A stretch of DNA of 64,000 bases from Lentzea kentuckyensis (GCF_002150765.1 NZ_MUYM01000005.1:1-64000), one strand, 5' to 3'. Positions 27,357 to 38,970 are shown, counted from the stretch's first letter. Notes: generated by a model not told the origin, from the sequence alone. A program made the numbers and translations.

Positions 27357-28334
27357 TCAGCCGAGCGCCTGCTTCGCTCCAGGGTGCAGCGGGACCGGGT
27401 CGGTGGCCGTCGCCTTGTCCCGAACGATGTCCTTCACGGCCGGGTGCACCTTCTCCAGGTCGGCCTTCTTGTCGAAGATCAGCTTGGTCACCGCGCACGC
27501 GTTGTTGGCCGCGAAGTCCTCGCGCACGAGCAGCAGGTTCGGCACCACGATCGTGGACACCTCGGCGACCCCGTAGGTCGCCGCGGGGATCGGGGCGGTG
27601 TCGTAGACCGGGCTGATCTTCTTCATCTCCGGCAGCAGCGGGGTGATGTCGACGAACTTGACCTTGTCCTTCAGCGACGTCGTGAGGTCGGTGATCTGCG
27701 GCGTCGGCAGGCCGCCCGACCAGATCAGGCCGTCGATGCTGCCGTCCTTCATGCCGTCCGCGGTCTTGGTCAGGTCCAGCCGCTGGGCGGAGACGTCGGA
27801 GTCGATGTTGAGACCGGCCGACTTCAGCAGGCGGCCCGCGATCACCTCGGTGCCGGACTTCGGCGACCCGGTCGAGATCCGCTTGCCCTTCATGTCCGCG
27901 ATCGAGTTGATCCCGGAGTCCGCCCGGACGAGCACCTGCGTGTAGTTCGAGTAGATCCGCGACAGCGCCGCGATCTTCTGCTTCTGCCCGTTGAACGCGC
28001 CGGTGCCGTTCACCGCGTCCGCGGCCGTGTCGGCCAGCGAGAACGCGATGTCGTAGGTACCGGACACGAGCTGCTGGATGTTCTGCACGGACGCGCCGGT
28101 CTCGGCCGACGACGCCTTCAGCTTCGAGTTGTCGGAGATCAGCTTCGCGAGCCCGCCGCCGACCACGAAGTACACGCCACCGGAGTTGCCGGTCGCGATC
28201 GTGATCCGGCCGTCGGACGCCTCGCACGACGCGCCACCGCCCGACGCATCAGGGGTGGTGGGCGTGCGTTTGCCGCCACACCCGGAAACCACGAGCGCCA
28301 AAGCGATCGCGCCGATCGCGTACTTACGCAGCAT
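27357..28334 (-). CDS. TAXI-type TRAP transporter solute-binding lipoprotein
   Basis: A 325-aa extracytoplasmic solute receptor of the TAXI family. The lipobox is LVVSGC (Cys19), and the mature part begins after a Pro/Thr/Gly linker. The TAXI block [20 protein letters not shown] is visible near residue 50 in two pieces. ATG 28334 is preferred because GGGAGGG sits six bases upstream and the signal peptide starts there. It overlaps the permease gene by 11 bp. Family members bind carboxylates such as glutamate; the ligand here is unknown. Confidence 0.9.
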   Translation of the reverse strand: MLRKYAIGAIALALVVSGCGGKRTPTTPDASGGGASCEASDGRITIATGNSGGVYFVVGGGLAKLISDNSKLKASSAETGASVQNIQQLVSGTYDIAFSLADTAADAVNGTGAFNGQKQKIAALSRIYSNYTQVLVRADSGINSIADMKGKRISTGSPKSGTEVIAGRLLKSAGLNIDSDVSAQRLDLTKTADGMKDGSIDGLIWSGGLPTPQITDLTTSLKDKVKFVDITPLLPEMKKISPVYDTAPIPAATYGVAEVSTIVVPNLLLVREDFAANNACAVTKLIFDKKADLEKVHPAVKDIVRDKATATDPVPLHPGAKQALG

Positions 28335-30261
28335 CACGAACCCTCCCACGGGTCACCAGGTGGACCGCGACGGCCACCACGAGGAACCCTGCCCCGATGG
28401 CGATCGTCAACGGCTGCAGGTAGAGCAGGAACAACGCCGCCGGCACGCACAACAGACGTTCCGGCCAGCGCGCGGGGCCGAACAGCCAGCCGCCGGTCAG
28501 GACGGCAAGAGCGGCTACCCCCAGAGCGGACGCGCCGAACGTCCACAACGAGTCGAGCAACGGCCCGCGCAACAACAACCCGGCGCCGTTGTCGGTCAGC
28601 ACGAACGCGAGCGGCACCAGGAACGCCGGCAGCGTGTACTTCCACGTCTGCCACATCGTCTTCATGACATCACCGCCGGTCAGCGCGGCCGCGGCCACCG
28701 CTGCCAGCGCCGTCGGCGGCGTCACCTCGGACAACACCGCGTAGTAGAAGATGAACATCGCGGTCTCGGCCGGCTCGACGCCCAGAGTGATCAACGCGGG
28801 CCCGATGACGACCCACGAGATGATGAACGACGCCGTCACCGGCACGGCCAGCCCGAGCACCGACACCGCCACGGCCGCCAGCACCGCCGTCAGCATCAGC
28901 ACGACCGTCGGATTCGAGGTCAGTGCCGAAGCCAGGTCCACCAGCGACCCCGCAAGCGCTTGCCCCAGCCCCGTCTTGGTGATCGTCGACGTGACCACAC
29001 CCGCCGCCGCGCACACCGCGATCACCGGGAACGCCGAGCGCACACCGGTCGACAGCGCGTCGGCGATCAACCGGAACCACTCACGCCGGTGGTTGATCAA
29101 CGCGAAGAGAGCCGCCACCCCCGTCGCGTAGACGACCGCGCGGTAGACGGGGATGTCCAGCGCCAGGAACACGATGATGATCCCGAGCGACAGGAAGTGG
29201 TACCAGCCGAGCTTGAGCACGTCCCAGAACCGCGGCGCGTCCACGTCGACCGGCTGGGCACCGAACCGCCGCGCGTCGGCCTCGACCGCGAGCGCGATGC
29301 CCAGGTAGTAGAGCAGCGTCGGGATGATCGCCCAGATCAGCACCGACAGGTACGGGACCTTCAGGTACTCCGCGATGATGAACGCCGCCGCACCCAGCGT
29401 GGGCGGCGACAGGATCGCCCCGATGCCGGACGCCGCGAGCAGCCCACCGGCGTTCTCCTTGGGATAACCGGCCTTCTTCAGCATCGGCCACGTCACCGCG
29501 CCCAGCGACACGGTCGTCGCCGTGCCGGACCCGGACACCGTGCCCAGCAGGAACCCCGCGGTCGCCGCCGTGCGCCCGGGAGCCGTCCGCGACTTCCGGA
29601 ACGCGGCGAAGCTGACGTCGACGAAGAACTTCCCGGCGCCGGACGCGTTCAGCACCGCGCCGTAGATCGTGAACAGCACGATGTAGGTCGCCGCCACGTC
29701 CAGCGGCGTGCCGTAGAACCCGCTGGAGTCGTTGAAGAACCCGTTGATGATCTGCGGGAAGTCGACGCCGGAGTGCGCGATCGACCACGCCGGCGGCAGG
29801 AACCCGCCGTAGTACGCGTAGGCGATGAACGCCAGGCACACCACCGGAAGCACCCAGCCGGTCGTGCGCCGGCACGCCTCCAGGATCAGCAGGAGCAGCA
29901 GCGAGCCCGCGACCACGTCCAGGGTGGTGAGCTGCCCCTGCCGGTTCAGGAACTCGTCGTAGCCTCCGAACAGCGGATACGCCCCGACGACGAACGCGAC
30001 ACCGGCCAGCACCCAGTCCCACCAGGGAGGCGTGTGGCCGCGGCCGTACGACAGGAACACCAGCGGCAGGGTCACCGCCAGGAAGATGATCAGGTAGTAC
30101 TGGCTTCCCTTGGCGAACGGGAAGAACACCTGCTTCAGCACAAGAAGCGCGATCAGCAGACCGGCGATCCACAGAGCTCGCTCCCACCGGGGTGAGAGCG
30201 AGCGCGACGGCATCTCCTCGTCGTGCTCCGCGACGATGCGGGCGAGGTCCGGGTTGGCCAC
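28324..30261 (-). CDS. TRAP transporter fused permease (DctQM-type)
   Basis: A 645-aa integral membrane protein that joins the small and large TRAP permease subunits in one chain, as usual for TAXI-TRAP systems. Many hydrophobic segments are present. Conserved large-subunit blocks include GSGTATTVSLGAVTWPMLKK, GILSPPTLGAAAF-like ILSPPTLGAAAFIIAEYL, and EVTPPTALAAVAAAAL. It is powered by an ion gradient and pairs with the lipoprotein encoded next, with which it overlaps. Confidence 0.93.
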   Translation of the reverse strand: MANPDLARIVAEHDEEMPSRSLSPRWERALWIAGLLIALLVLKQVFFPFAKGSQYYLIIFLAVTLPLVFLSYGRGHTPPWWDWVLAGVAFVVGAYPLFGGYDEFLNRQGQLTTLDVVAGSLLLLLILEACRRTTGWVLPVVCLAFIAYAYYGGFLPPAWSIAHSGVDFPQIINGFFNDSSGFYGTPLDVAATYIVLFTIYGAVLNASGAGKFFVDVSFAAFRKSRTAPGRTAATAGFLLGTVSGSGTATTVSLGAVTWPMLKKAGYPKENAGGLLAASGIGAILSPPTLGAAAFIIAEYLKVPYLSVLIWAIIPTLLYYLGIALAVEADARRFGAQPVDVDAPRFWDVLKLGWYHFLSLGIIIVFLALDIPVYRAVVYATGVAALFALINHRREWFRLIADALSTGVRSAFPVIAVCAAAGVVTSTITKTGLGQALAGSLVDLASALTSNPTVVLMLTAVLAAVAVSVLGLAVPVTASFIISWVVIGPALITLGVEPAETAMFIFYYAVLSEVTPPTALAAVAAAALTGGDVMKTMWQTWKYTLPAFLVPLAFVLTDNGAGLLLRGPLLDSLWTFGASALGVAALAVLTGGWLFGPARWPERLLCVPAALFLLYLQPLTIAIGAGFLVVAVAVHLVTRGRVRDAA

Positions 30262-30325
30262 GATCGCACCGTACTGTGGGCGCGATCACAGCAGCAGAGG
30301 ATCAATCCAAAGGAAGTGCAAAGAC

Positions 30326-30595
30326 TCAGACGATGGCACTGTCCACATAGCACCAGCGCCAGTCCTCGCCCGGCTCGAACGAGCGCATGACCGGATGCTG
30401 GGACGAGCCGAAGTGCGCGGTCGCGTGCTTGTGGGGGCTCGAGTCGCAGCACGCGACGTGCCCGCAGGACAGGCACATCCGCAGGTGAGCCCAGTTGCGC
30501 TCACCCAGAGCGAGACAGTCGACACAGCCCTCGGCCGACTCCGGCGCCACCACTGCGGGTAGCGCTCCCACGTGCGAACAGGTCATGGGTTCCAT
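30326..30595 (-). CDS. UBP-type zinc finger protein
   Basis: An 89-aa protein built almost wholly of a UBP-type zinc finger: CSH near the start, CVDCLALGERNWAHLRMCLSC with GHVACC, then HKHATAHFGSSQHPVMRSFEPG. In eukaryotes this domain binds ubiquitin C-termini; bacteria lack ubiquitin, so the ligand is unknown. It is divergent from the Na+/H+ antiporter with only 19 bp between the start codons. ATG 30586 is an alternative start. Confidence 0.8.
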   Translation of the reverse strand: MEPMTCSHVGALPAVVAPESAEGCVDCLALGERNWAHLRMCLSCGHVACCDSSPHKHATAHFGSSQHPVMRSFEPGEDWRWCYVDSAIV

Positions 30596-30614
30596 CTTTA
30601 CGCAGAATGAGCGC

Positions 30615-32180
30615 ATGATCGGGCCTGAACTTCTGCTGCTGTTGCTCGGGGCGCTGGTGGTCACCTCCATCGCGCGCCGCCTGAACTGGTCGGCGCCGCT
30701 GGTGCTGGTCGCGGTCGGGCTCGTGGTCTCGTTCATCCCCGGCGTGCCGGAGTTCGCGCTCGATCCGCACCTGATCCTGGTGCTGGTGCTGCCGCCGCTG
30801 CTCTACAGCGCCGCACTGGACAGCTCGTACCTCAACATCCGCGCGAACATGCGGCCGATCGGGTTGCTCGCGGTCGGGCTGGTGCTGTTCACGACGCTGG
30901 TGGTCGGTGTCACGGCGCATCTGGTCTTTCCCGACCTGCCGCTCGCCGCCGCCCTGGTCCTGGGCGCGGTGGTGGCGCCGCCGGACGCCGTCGCCGCGGT
31001 GGCGATCGGGCGCAAGCTGGGGCTGCAGCGGCGGGCGATGACCTTGCTGGTGGGCGAGAGTCTGATCAACGACGCCACGGCGCTCACCGCGTTCAAGGTC
31101 GCGGTGGCGGCTGCGGGTGGCACGGCCATGCACCCGGTCGCGAGTGTCTGGATGTTCCTGTACATCACGGCCGGTGGTATCGCGGTCGGCCTGGTCGTCG
31201 GTGTGGTGGTCAGGTTCCTGCGCAAACGGCTCTGCGAGGGCGTGCTGGAGAGCGCGCTCGGGCTGCTCGTGCCGTTCGGTGCCTACCTGCTCGCCGAAGA
31301 GGGCCTGCACGCTTTCGACATCCAGTTCTCCGGTGTCCTCGCGGTCGTCGTCGCGGGCCTCTACGTCGGCCACCACTCGCCGCGCGGCACCTACACGACC
31401 CGGTTGCAGGACGCGGCCGTGTGGCGCTCGGCGGACGTGTTGCTGGAGTCGTTCGTCTTCGCGCTCATCGGGCTGCAGGTGTCCACGATCATCAGGAACG
31501 TCGAGCTCGGCGCCGGTCTGCTGCTGGGCGCCGCCGCGGTGCTGCTGGCCACGATCCTGGCGCGGTTCGTGTGGATGTACCCGGTCACCTACCTGCCCAG
31601 GATCCTGTTCCCGAAGATCAAGCAACGCGAGGACCGGCCGCCGCACCTGGGTCAGGTGACGGTGATCTCATGGGCCGGCATGCGGGGTGTGGTGACGCTG
31701 GCCGCAGCCGCCGCGATCCCGGAAAACGTGCCGGGACGCGACATCATCCTGTTCTGCGCCTTCGTCGTCACGGTCGCGACCTTGCTGCTGCAGGGCACCA
31801 CGCTGCCGTGGTTGATCAACAAGATCGGCTTCGAGGGTGACGACGCGCGCCAGGACGCGCTGGCCGAGGCACAGGTGCAGCACCGGGCCGCGCAGGCGGC
31901 CGTGACCAGGCTCGACGAGGAGATCGAGGACGTCCCCGACCACGTGCGGGACCAGTTGCGCTCGCTCGCCGAGCACCGGGGCAACGCCGCGTGGGAACGG
32001 CTCGGGCGTCAGGAGGAGGAGAGCCCGGCGGCGGCGTACCGGCGGCTGCGCAGGGTCATGCTCAAGGCGGAGCGGGACGAGTTCATCAAGGCGCGGGACT
32101 CCGGCGAGATCGACGACGAGGTCCTGTTCCGGGTGCTGCGCGAGCTGGACCTGGAGGAAGCCGCACTGTCTCGTGAGTAA
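30615..32180 (+). CDS. Na+/H+ antiporter (CPA1/NhaP-type)
   Basis: A 521-aa sodium/proton exchanger of the plasma membrane. The first 400 residues hold about 12 membrane helices with the ion-binding motifs VAPPDAVAAVAIG and ESLINDATAL. The C-terminal 110 residues are a charged cytoplasmic tail (HHxA-type helices, REELDLEEAALS region), probably regulatory. ATG 30615 starts directly at the first helix (MIGPELLLLLLGAL); the frame is open upstream but across the zinc finger gene. Confidence 0.92.
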   Translation: MIGPELLLLLLGALVVTSIARRLNWSAPLVLVAVGLVVSFIPGVPEFALDPHLILVLVLPPLLYSAALDSSYLNIRANMRPIGLLAVGLVLFTTLVVGVTAHLVFPDLPLAAALVLGAVVAPPDAVAAVAIGRKLGLQRRAMTLLVGESLINDATALTAFKVAVAAAGGTAMHPVASVWMFLYITAGGIAVGLVVGVVVRFLRKRLCEGVLESALGLLVPFGAYLLAEEGLHAFDIQFSGVLAVVVAGLYVGHHSPRGTYTTRLQDAAVWRSADVLLESFVFALIGLQVSTIIRNVELGAGLLLGAAAVLLATILARFVWMYPVTYLPRILFPKIKQREDRPPHLGQVTVISWAGMRGVVTLAAAAAIPENVPGRDIILFCAFVVTVATLLLQGTTLPWLINKIGFEGDDARQDALAEAQVQHRAAQAAVTRLDEEIEDVPDHVRDQLRSLAEHRGNAAWERLGRQEEESPAAAYRRLRRVMLKAERDEFIKARDSGEIDDEVLFRVLRELDLEEAALSRE

Positions 32181-32246
32181 CCGTTCACCTGCTTTTCGTG
32201 TTGCGATGCTTGGGTGCGCTCTCAACACAAAACGGGAGGTCGAACG

Positions 32247-33344
32247 ATGTACCCCAGAAGGATCTGGGCCCGCGGTCTTGCCGCCGTCGTGGTCGTCTTC
32301 GCGGGTGCGGTGGTGGCGTCCCTGCCCTCTGCCTCCGCACACGACGACAAGGGCCCGATCGTCATCGGGCACCGCGGCGCTTCGGCGTACCGGCCCGAGC
32401 ACACGCTCGCGTCGTACGAGCTCGCGGCGCGCATGGGCGCCGACTTCGTCGAGCCGGACCTGGTGTCCACGAAGGACGGCAAGCTGGTCGCCCGGCACGA
32501 GAACGAGATCGGCGGCACCACCGACGTCTCGACCAAGCCGGAGTTCTCCGACCGGCAGAAGACCAAGGTCATCGATGGCACCCCGATCACCGGCTGGTTC
32601 ACCGAGGACTTCACCCTCGCCGAGCTGAAGACGTTGCGCGCCAAGGAACGCATCCCCGCGATCCGCCCGCGCAACACCCTCTACGACGGCCGCTTCGAGG
32701 TGCCGACGTTCCAGGAGGTCATCGACCTGACCAAGCGCCTGTCCCGCGAGCTGCACCGCGAGATCGGCATCTACCCGGAGACCAAGCACCCGACGTACTT
32801 CCAGTCGATCGGTCTCGCGCTGGAGCCGAAGCTCGTCGACGCGCTGAACAAGAACGGCCTCAACCGCCGCAACGCCAAGGTCTACGTGCAGTCGTTCGAG
32901 GTCGCGAACCTCAAGCAGCTGAACAAGTCCCTGCGCGTGCCGCTGGTCCAGCTGATCAACGGTTCCGGTGCGCCGTACGACTTCGTCGTCTCCGGTGACA
33001 AGCGCACCTACGCCGACCTGGTCACCCCGGCCGGTCTGCGCGAGGTTCGCGGCTACGCGGACGGCGTCGGCATCACGAAGGACCTGATCATCCCGCGCGA
33101 CGCCGGCGGCTTCCTCAAGCAGCCGACCACCGTCGTCGAGGACGCGCACAAGGTCGGCCTGATCGTGCACTCCTGGACGTTCCGCAACGAGAACTCGTTC
33201 CTGCCGGCGGACTTCCGCTCCTCGGCCGACCCGGCCGCGTACGGCCGGGCCTTCGAGGAGTACGACCTGTTCTTCAAGCAGGGACTCGACGGCGTGTTCG
33301 CGGACAACCCCGACACCGCCATCGAGGCCAAGGTCAAGCGCTAG
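32247..33344 (+). CDS. Secreted glycerophosphodiester phosphodiesterase
   Basis: A 365-aa exported GDPD-family enzyme hydrolysing glycerophosphodiesters to an alcohol and sn-glycerol-3-phosphate. The signal peptide is residues 1-31 (MYPRRIWARGLAAVVVVFAG, ending SASA) with a twin arginine, so Tat export is possible. Catalytic block IGHRGASAYRPEHT and metal ligands in FVEPDLVSTKDG are present, with the family's small GDPD insertion after it. GGGAGG seven bases upstream supports ATG 32247. Confidence 0.93.
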   Translation: MYPRRIWARGLAAVVVVFAGAVVASLPSASAHDDKGPIVIGHRGASAYRPEHTLASYELAARMGADFVEPDLVSTKDGKLVARHENEIGGTTDVSTKPEFSDRQKTKVIDGTPITGWFTEDFTLAELKTLRAKERIPAIRPRNTLYDGRFEVPTFQEVIDLTKRLSRELHREIGIYPETKHPTYFQSIGLALEPKLVDALNKNGLNRRNAKVYVQSFEVANLKQLNKSLRVPLVQLINGSGAPYDFVVSGDKRTYADLVTPAGLREVRGYADGVGITKDLIIPRDAGGFLKQPTTVVEDAHKVGLIVHSWTFRNENSFLPADFRSSADPAAYGRAFEEYDLFFKQGLDGVFADNPDTAIEAKVKR

Positions 33345-34458
33345 CGAGTGCGAGCGTGCGGTCACTGTCGAGCAACCCGCGTTGTTCCAACAGGGGCCGC
33401 ACGCCCTCACCGAACCAGTAGGCCTCTTCCAGGTGCGGATAGCCGGACAGGACGAACTCGCTGATGCCGATGGAGTGGTACTCCTCGATCAGGTCGGCGA
33501 CCTCGGAGTGCGAGCCCACCAACGCCGTTCCCGCGCCACCGCGAACGAGCCCGACGCCCGCCCACAGGTTCGGGTAGATCTCCAGACCGCGCACACCACG
33601 GCTGAGGTCACCGCCGTGCAGCGCCAACATCCGTTGCTGCCCAACGGATTCCGATGTCCGCAGCTCCTCCTGTGCCTTCGCCACCGTGGCCGGGTCCAGC
33701 GCGTCGAGGAGCTTCTCGGCCACCGCCCACGCCTCCGCGGACGTGTCGCGGCTGATCGTGTGCAACCGGATGCCGAACCGGATCGGCCGGTCGGTCAGCG
33801 CCCGCACTCGCGCGATCTTCGCGGCCACGTCGGCAGGTGGTTCACCCCAGGTCAGGTACACGTCCGCCCGCGCCGCCGCGACCGGCAGAGCGGCGTCGGA
33901 CGAACCACCGAAGTAGATCGGCGGCACCGGGTCCGGCGCGGCCAGGACGGTAGCGCCCTCGACCTGGTAGTGCCTGCCCTGGAACGAATACGGCTGACCA
34001 CTCCAGACACCACGCACGATCTGAAGGAACTCATCGGTGCGCGCGTACCGCTGGTCCTTGTCCAGCCAGTCGCCGAAGCGTTGCTGCTCAACGGCATCGC
34101 CACCGGTGACGACGTTCAGGAGCAACCGTCCACGCGAGATCCGCTGGTACGTCGAGGCCATCTGCGCCGCGAGCGTCGGCGACAGCACACCCGGCCGGAA
34201 CGCCACCAGGAACTTGAGCGTCGTGGTCTGGCTGATCAACGCGGCCGTGGTCAGCCAGGCGTCCTCGCACCACGTGCCGGTCGGTGTGAGCACGCCGGTG
34301 AATCCGACCTGCTCGGCCGTACGCGCGATCTGCGCGAGGTAGTCGATGTCCGCCTCGCGGCGCGATCCCGCGGTGTTCGCACGGCTGGTGTGGAAGTGCC
34401 CCACGACCGTTCGCCCGTCACCGGACGTCGGCAGGAACCAGTGCAGCGTGATGCTCAT
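33334..34458 (-). CDS. ssuD: FMNH2-dependent alkanesulfonate monooxygenase SsuD
   Basis: A 374-aa bacterial luciferase-fold oxygenase that cleaves alkanesulfonates to aldehyde and sulfite with FMNH2. Landmarks: ITLHWFLPTSGDGR at the start, the LKFLVAFRPG block, QRISRGRLLLNVVTGG, and PIYFGGSSDAAL. It overlaps ssuA by 4 bp and is the last gene of ssuC-ssuB-ssuA-ssuD. No separate flavin reductase is encoded nearby, so reduced FMN must come from elsewhere. Confidence 0.93.
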   Translation of the reverse strand: MSITLHWFLPTSGDGRTVVGHFHTSRANTAGSRREADIDYLAQIARTAEQVGFTGVLTPTGTWCEDAWLTTAALISQTTTLKFLVAFRPGVLSPTLAAQMASTYQRISRGRLLLNVVTGGDAVEQQRFGDWLDKDQRYARTDEFLQIVRGVWSGQPYSFQGRHYQVEGATVLAAPDPVPPIYFGGSSDAALPVAAARADVYLTWGEPPADVAAKIARVRALTDRPIRFGIRLHTISRDTSAEAWAVAEKLLDALDPATVAKAQEELRTSESVGQQRMLALHGGDLSRGVRGLEIYPNLWAGVGLVRGGAGTALVGSHSEVADLIEEYHSIGISEFVLSGYPHLEEAYWFGEGVRPLLEQRGLLDSDRTLALASA

Positions 34459-35426
34459 GCCAGATCTCCCTGGAACCTCGTGTCGACGAACTTCGCGAAG
34501 TCGACCTTGCCCGGCAACGTCTTTTCCTCGGTGAACGCGTCCGCGAGGTGCTGTTCGGAGGCGATCAACGTGTCGTCGATGCGCACCGGCAGGTCGCCGC
34601 TGCGGTTCACCGAGGCGAGCGCGACGTCGTACGTGAGACCTGTCTCAGCGGCCCACGCCTTCGCCCACTCCTCGCGGTGCGTGTCGGCCCACTTCTGCGC
34701 CTTGTAGTAACGGACCAGGTACTCCTTGAGCGCCGGGTTCTTCCCCTTGTCGTCCAACGCCTTCCGGCCCGCGACCTGGAACCCGTACCCGTTCGCCTGG
34801 CCCTTGCCGTCGGTCAGCACGCGCGCCTTGGCCTCCTGCTGCGCCTGCGCGGTGTACGGATCCCAGACCGCCCAGGCGTCGACCCGGCCCTGGGTGAACG
34901 CGCTGTACGCGTCCGAGGGTTGCAGGAAGTTCAACGTGACGTCCTTGGTGCTGAGACCATTCGCGCGCAGCGTCAGCAGCACCTGGCCGTGTGCCGAACT
35001 GCCCTTGGCCACCGCGATGTTCTTGCCCTTCAGATCCGTGACGCCGCGCAGTGGCGAGTTCTCCGGCACCAGGATCGCGTCGGAGTCGACCTGCCCCTTC
35101 GATGCACCGATCGCGGCGATCTTGGCGTTCGCCGCGGCGGCGAAGATCGGCGGTGTGTTGCCGACGCCACCGATGTCGATCGCGCCGGCCGACGCGGCTT
35201 CGAGCAGCGGCGGGCCGGAGGTGAAGGTCGACCACTCCAGCTTGTACGGGAAGTCGTTCAGCAGACCGGCGGCCGTGAGCAGCGCCTTCGCCCCGCCCTT
35301 CTGGTCACCGACCTTGAGCACGACCTCGCCGGACGGGGTGTCCTGGGCGGCTGCCGAACACCCGGTCGTGAACAGGATCGCAGCGAGCAGGCTGAGCCAC
35401 TTCCGGCTAGGCAGCTGTTTCAACAT
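34455..35426 (-). CDS. ssuA: Sulfonate ABC transporter substrate-binding lipoprotein SsuA
   Basis: A 323-aa lipoprotein that binds aliphatic sulfonates outside the membrane. The signal peptide runs MLKQLPSRKWLSLLAAIL to the lipobox FTTGC. The NMT1/SsuA fold is seen in VLKVGDQKGGAKALL, GGVGNTPPIFAAAANAKI and ILVPENSPL. ATG 35426 is preferred (GGGAG four bases before it). That start lies 20 bp inside the end of ssuB, consistent with coupled translation. Confidence 0.92.
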   Translation of the reverse strand: MLKQLPSRKWLSLLAAILFTTGCSAAAQDTPSGEVVLKVGDQKGGAKALLTAAGLLNDFPYKLEWSTFTSGPPLLEAASAGAIDIGGVGNTPPIFAAAANAKIAAIGASKGQVDSDAILVPENSPLRGVTDLKGKNIAVAKGSSAHGQVLLTLRANGLSTKDVTLNFLQPSDAYSAFTQGRVDAWAVWDPYTAQAQQEAKARVLTDGKGQANGYGFQVAGRKALDDKGKNPALKEYLVRYYKAQKWADTHREEWAKAWAAETGLTYDVALASVNRSGDLPVRIDDTLIASEQHLADAFTEEKTLPGKVDFAKFVDTRFQGDLA

Positions 35427-36108
35427 CCACTCCCAGATCGGCGAGCACGCGGGTGCGTTGCTCCACAACGGAAGCCCGGCGACGCGGGCGGGGCAGGTCT
35501 ACGTGGTGCGTGGCGACGATCCGGCCCTCGTCGAGCACGAGGATCCGGTCGGCCAGCAGCAACGCCTCGTCGACGTCGTGCGTCACGAGCAGCACGGCGG
35601 GCTTGTGCCTGGTCCACAGGTCTTCCACCAGGTGGTGCATGGCCAGCCGGGTCAACGCGTCGAGCGCGCCGAACGGTTCGTCCAGCAGCAGCACGTCGGG
35701 TTCGCGCACCAACGCCCGTGCGAGCGAGACCCGTTGCGCCTCACCGCCGGACAACGTCAGCGGCCACGCGTCGGCGTGCCCCTTCAGGCGCACTTCCTCC
35801 AACGCCTTCAGGGCAACGGCTCGCCCGTCCGGCTTGTGCAGGCCGAGCGAGATGTTCCGCCAGACCTTGCGCCACGGCAGCAGACGCGGCTGCTGGAACG
35901 CGATCGACACCGCGCCGGAGACCTGCGCCTCACCGGTGATCTCCCGGTCCAGGCCCGCGAGGATGCGCAGCAGCGTCGACTTCCCGCAGCCGCTGCGGCC
36001 GAGCAGGGCCACGAACTCGCCGGGCGCGATCTCCAGATCGACGTCGTCCAGCACGGTCCTGGCACCGAAGGCCTTGCGCAGGCCGCGAACGATCACCGGG
36101 CTCGCCAT
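35407..36108 (-). CDS. ssuB: Sulfonate ABC transporter ATP-binding protein SsuB
   Basis: A 233-aa ABC ATPase energising sulfonate import. Walker A is GRSGCGKSTLL, the Q-loop is in AFQQPRLLPW, the signature LSGGEAQRVSLARAL and Walker B VLLLDEPFGALDALTR are present, and the H-loop is in VTHDVDEAL. It overlaps ssuC by 16 bp and ssuA by 20 bp. Confidence 0.94.
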   Translation of the reverse strand: MASPVIVRGLRKAFGARTVLDDVDLEIAPGEFVALLGRSGCGKSTLLRILAGLDREITGEAQVSGAVSIAFQQPRLLPWRKVWRNISLGLHKPDGRAVALKALEEVRLKGHADAWPLTLSGGEAQRVSLARALVREPDVLLLDEPFGALDALTRLAMHHLVEDLWTRHKPAVLLVTHDVDEALLLADRILVLDEGRIVATHHVDLPRPRRRASVVEQRTRVLADLGVDVETAA

Positions 36109-36860
36109 CGCAGCACTCTCCTTTCCAGCAGGCGCACCAACGCGTCGGTGGTGAGACCCAGCAGCGCGTAGACCACGAGGCCGACGACCACGACGTCGGT
36201 GCGGAGGAACTCACGGGCGTTGTTGATCAGGTAGCCGAGGCCGGAGTCGGCGTTGATCTGCTCGCCGACGATCAGGGACAGCCAGGCGGTGCCGAGCGCG
36301 ATCCGCAGTCCCACCAGGGTCTGCGGCACGGCGGACGGCAGCACGACGTGCGCGACGCGTTCGAACCCGCTGTAGCCCAGCGCGCGAGCGGCCTCGACCA
36401 GGCCCGGATCGGTCTGCCGGATGCCGGCGTGCAGGTTGAGGTACAGCGGGAACGCCACACCGGCGGCGACCAGCGCGAGTTTGGGTTCCTCGCCGATGCC
36501 GAACCACAGGATGAACAACGGGATCAGGCCGAGGTGCGGGAGCGTCCGCAACATCTGGACGGGCGGATCCAGCAACGTCTCGCCCCACCGGGAAAGACCG
36601 GACACCAGCCCCAATGCGACACCGATCGTGCCACCGATGAGAAATCCGAAGAAAACGCGGCCCAGCGAAACAAGGAATGCGTCGACCAATTGGCCATTGG
36701 CGATCAGCTCACCGGCGGACTGCGCGACGGTGAGCGGAGAGGCCAGTTTCTCGGGCGACAGCACACCCGTTGAGCTGGCCAGTTGCCACAGCAGAACCAG
36801 CGCCAAAGGGCTGATCCAGCGCAGCTGCAGCGCGGGTTTTCGAGCAAGAGAAAGGGCCAC
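36093..36860 (-). CDS. ssuC: Sulfonate ABC transporter permease SsuC
   Basis: A 255-aa inner-membrane permease of the binding-protein-dependent type, with about six helices and the cytoplasmic EAA-type loop (EAARALGYSGFERVAHVVLPSA region). The start is GTG 36860. This codon lies inside the arm of an 11-bp stem (36853-36889), which may limit translation. It is the first gene of the ssu operon, beginning 82 bp after the purA stop on the same strand. Confidence 0.92.
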   Translation of the reverse strand: MALSLARKPALQLRWISPLALVLLWQLASSTGVLSPEKLASPLTVAQSAGELIANGQLVDAFLVSLGRVFFGFLIGGTIGVALGLVSGLSRWGETLLDPPVQMLRTLPHLGLIPLFILWFGIGEEPKLALVAAGVAFPLYLNLHAGIRQTDPGLVEAARALGYSGFERVAHVVLPSAVPQTLVGLRIALGTAWLSLIVGEQINADSGLGYLINNAREFLRTDVVVVGLVVYALLGLTTDALVRLLERRVLRWRAR

Positions 36861-36889
36861 GGCCCGAATTACAGGCGAGCCGTGGCCCT
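36853..36889 (-). promoter_or_regulatory. Stem-loop over the ssuC start codon
   Basis: AGGGCCACGGC (36853-36863) and GCCGTGGCCCT (36879-36889) form a perfect 11-bp stem with a 15-base loop. In the minus-strand RNA the second arm contains the ssuC GTG and is followed by TTTCTCTT, so it can be read as a terminator/attenuator or a start-codon mask. A second inverted repeat, ACGACGC/GCGTCGT, lies just upstream at 36896-36924. Confidence 0.5.
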
Positions 36890-36942
36890 ACGTCAACGAC
36901 GCCCAAATCGTGAAAAAGCGTCGTATGTCGAGATAATCGGTG

Positions 36943-38951
<2,009 letters not shown>

Positions 38952-38970
38952 TCGTGCGCTTGTCATTCAC

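Noticed and set aside
28078..30195. A 705-codon open frame on the plus strand
   Set aside because: It is opposite the TRAP permease and its translation is a low-complexity Arg/His/Gln/Asp mix, a shadow frame.
32181..32246. GTGTTG/CAACAC inverted repeat before the glycerophosphodiesterase gene
   Set aside because: Six-bp arms with an 18-base loop occur by chance, and no T-run or promoter fits.
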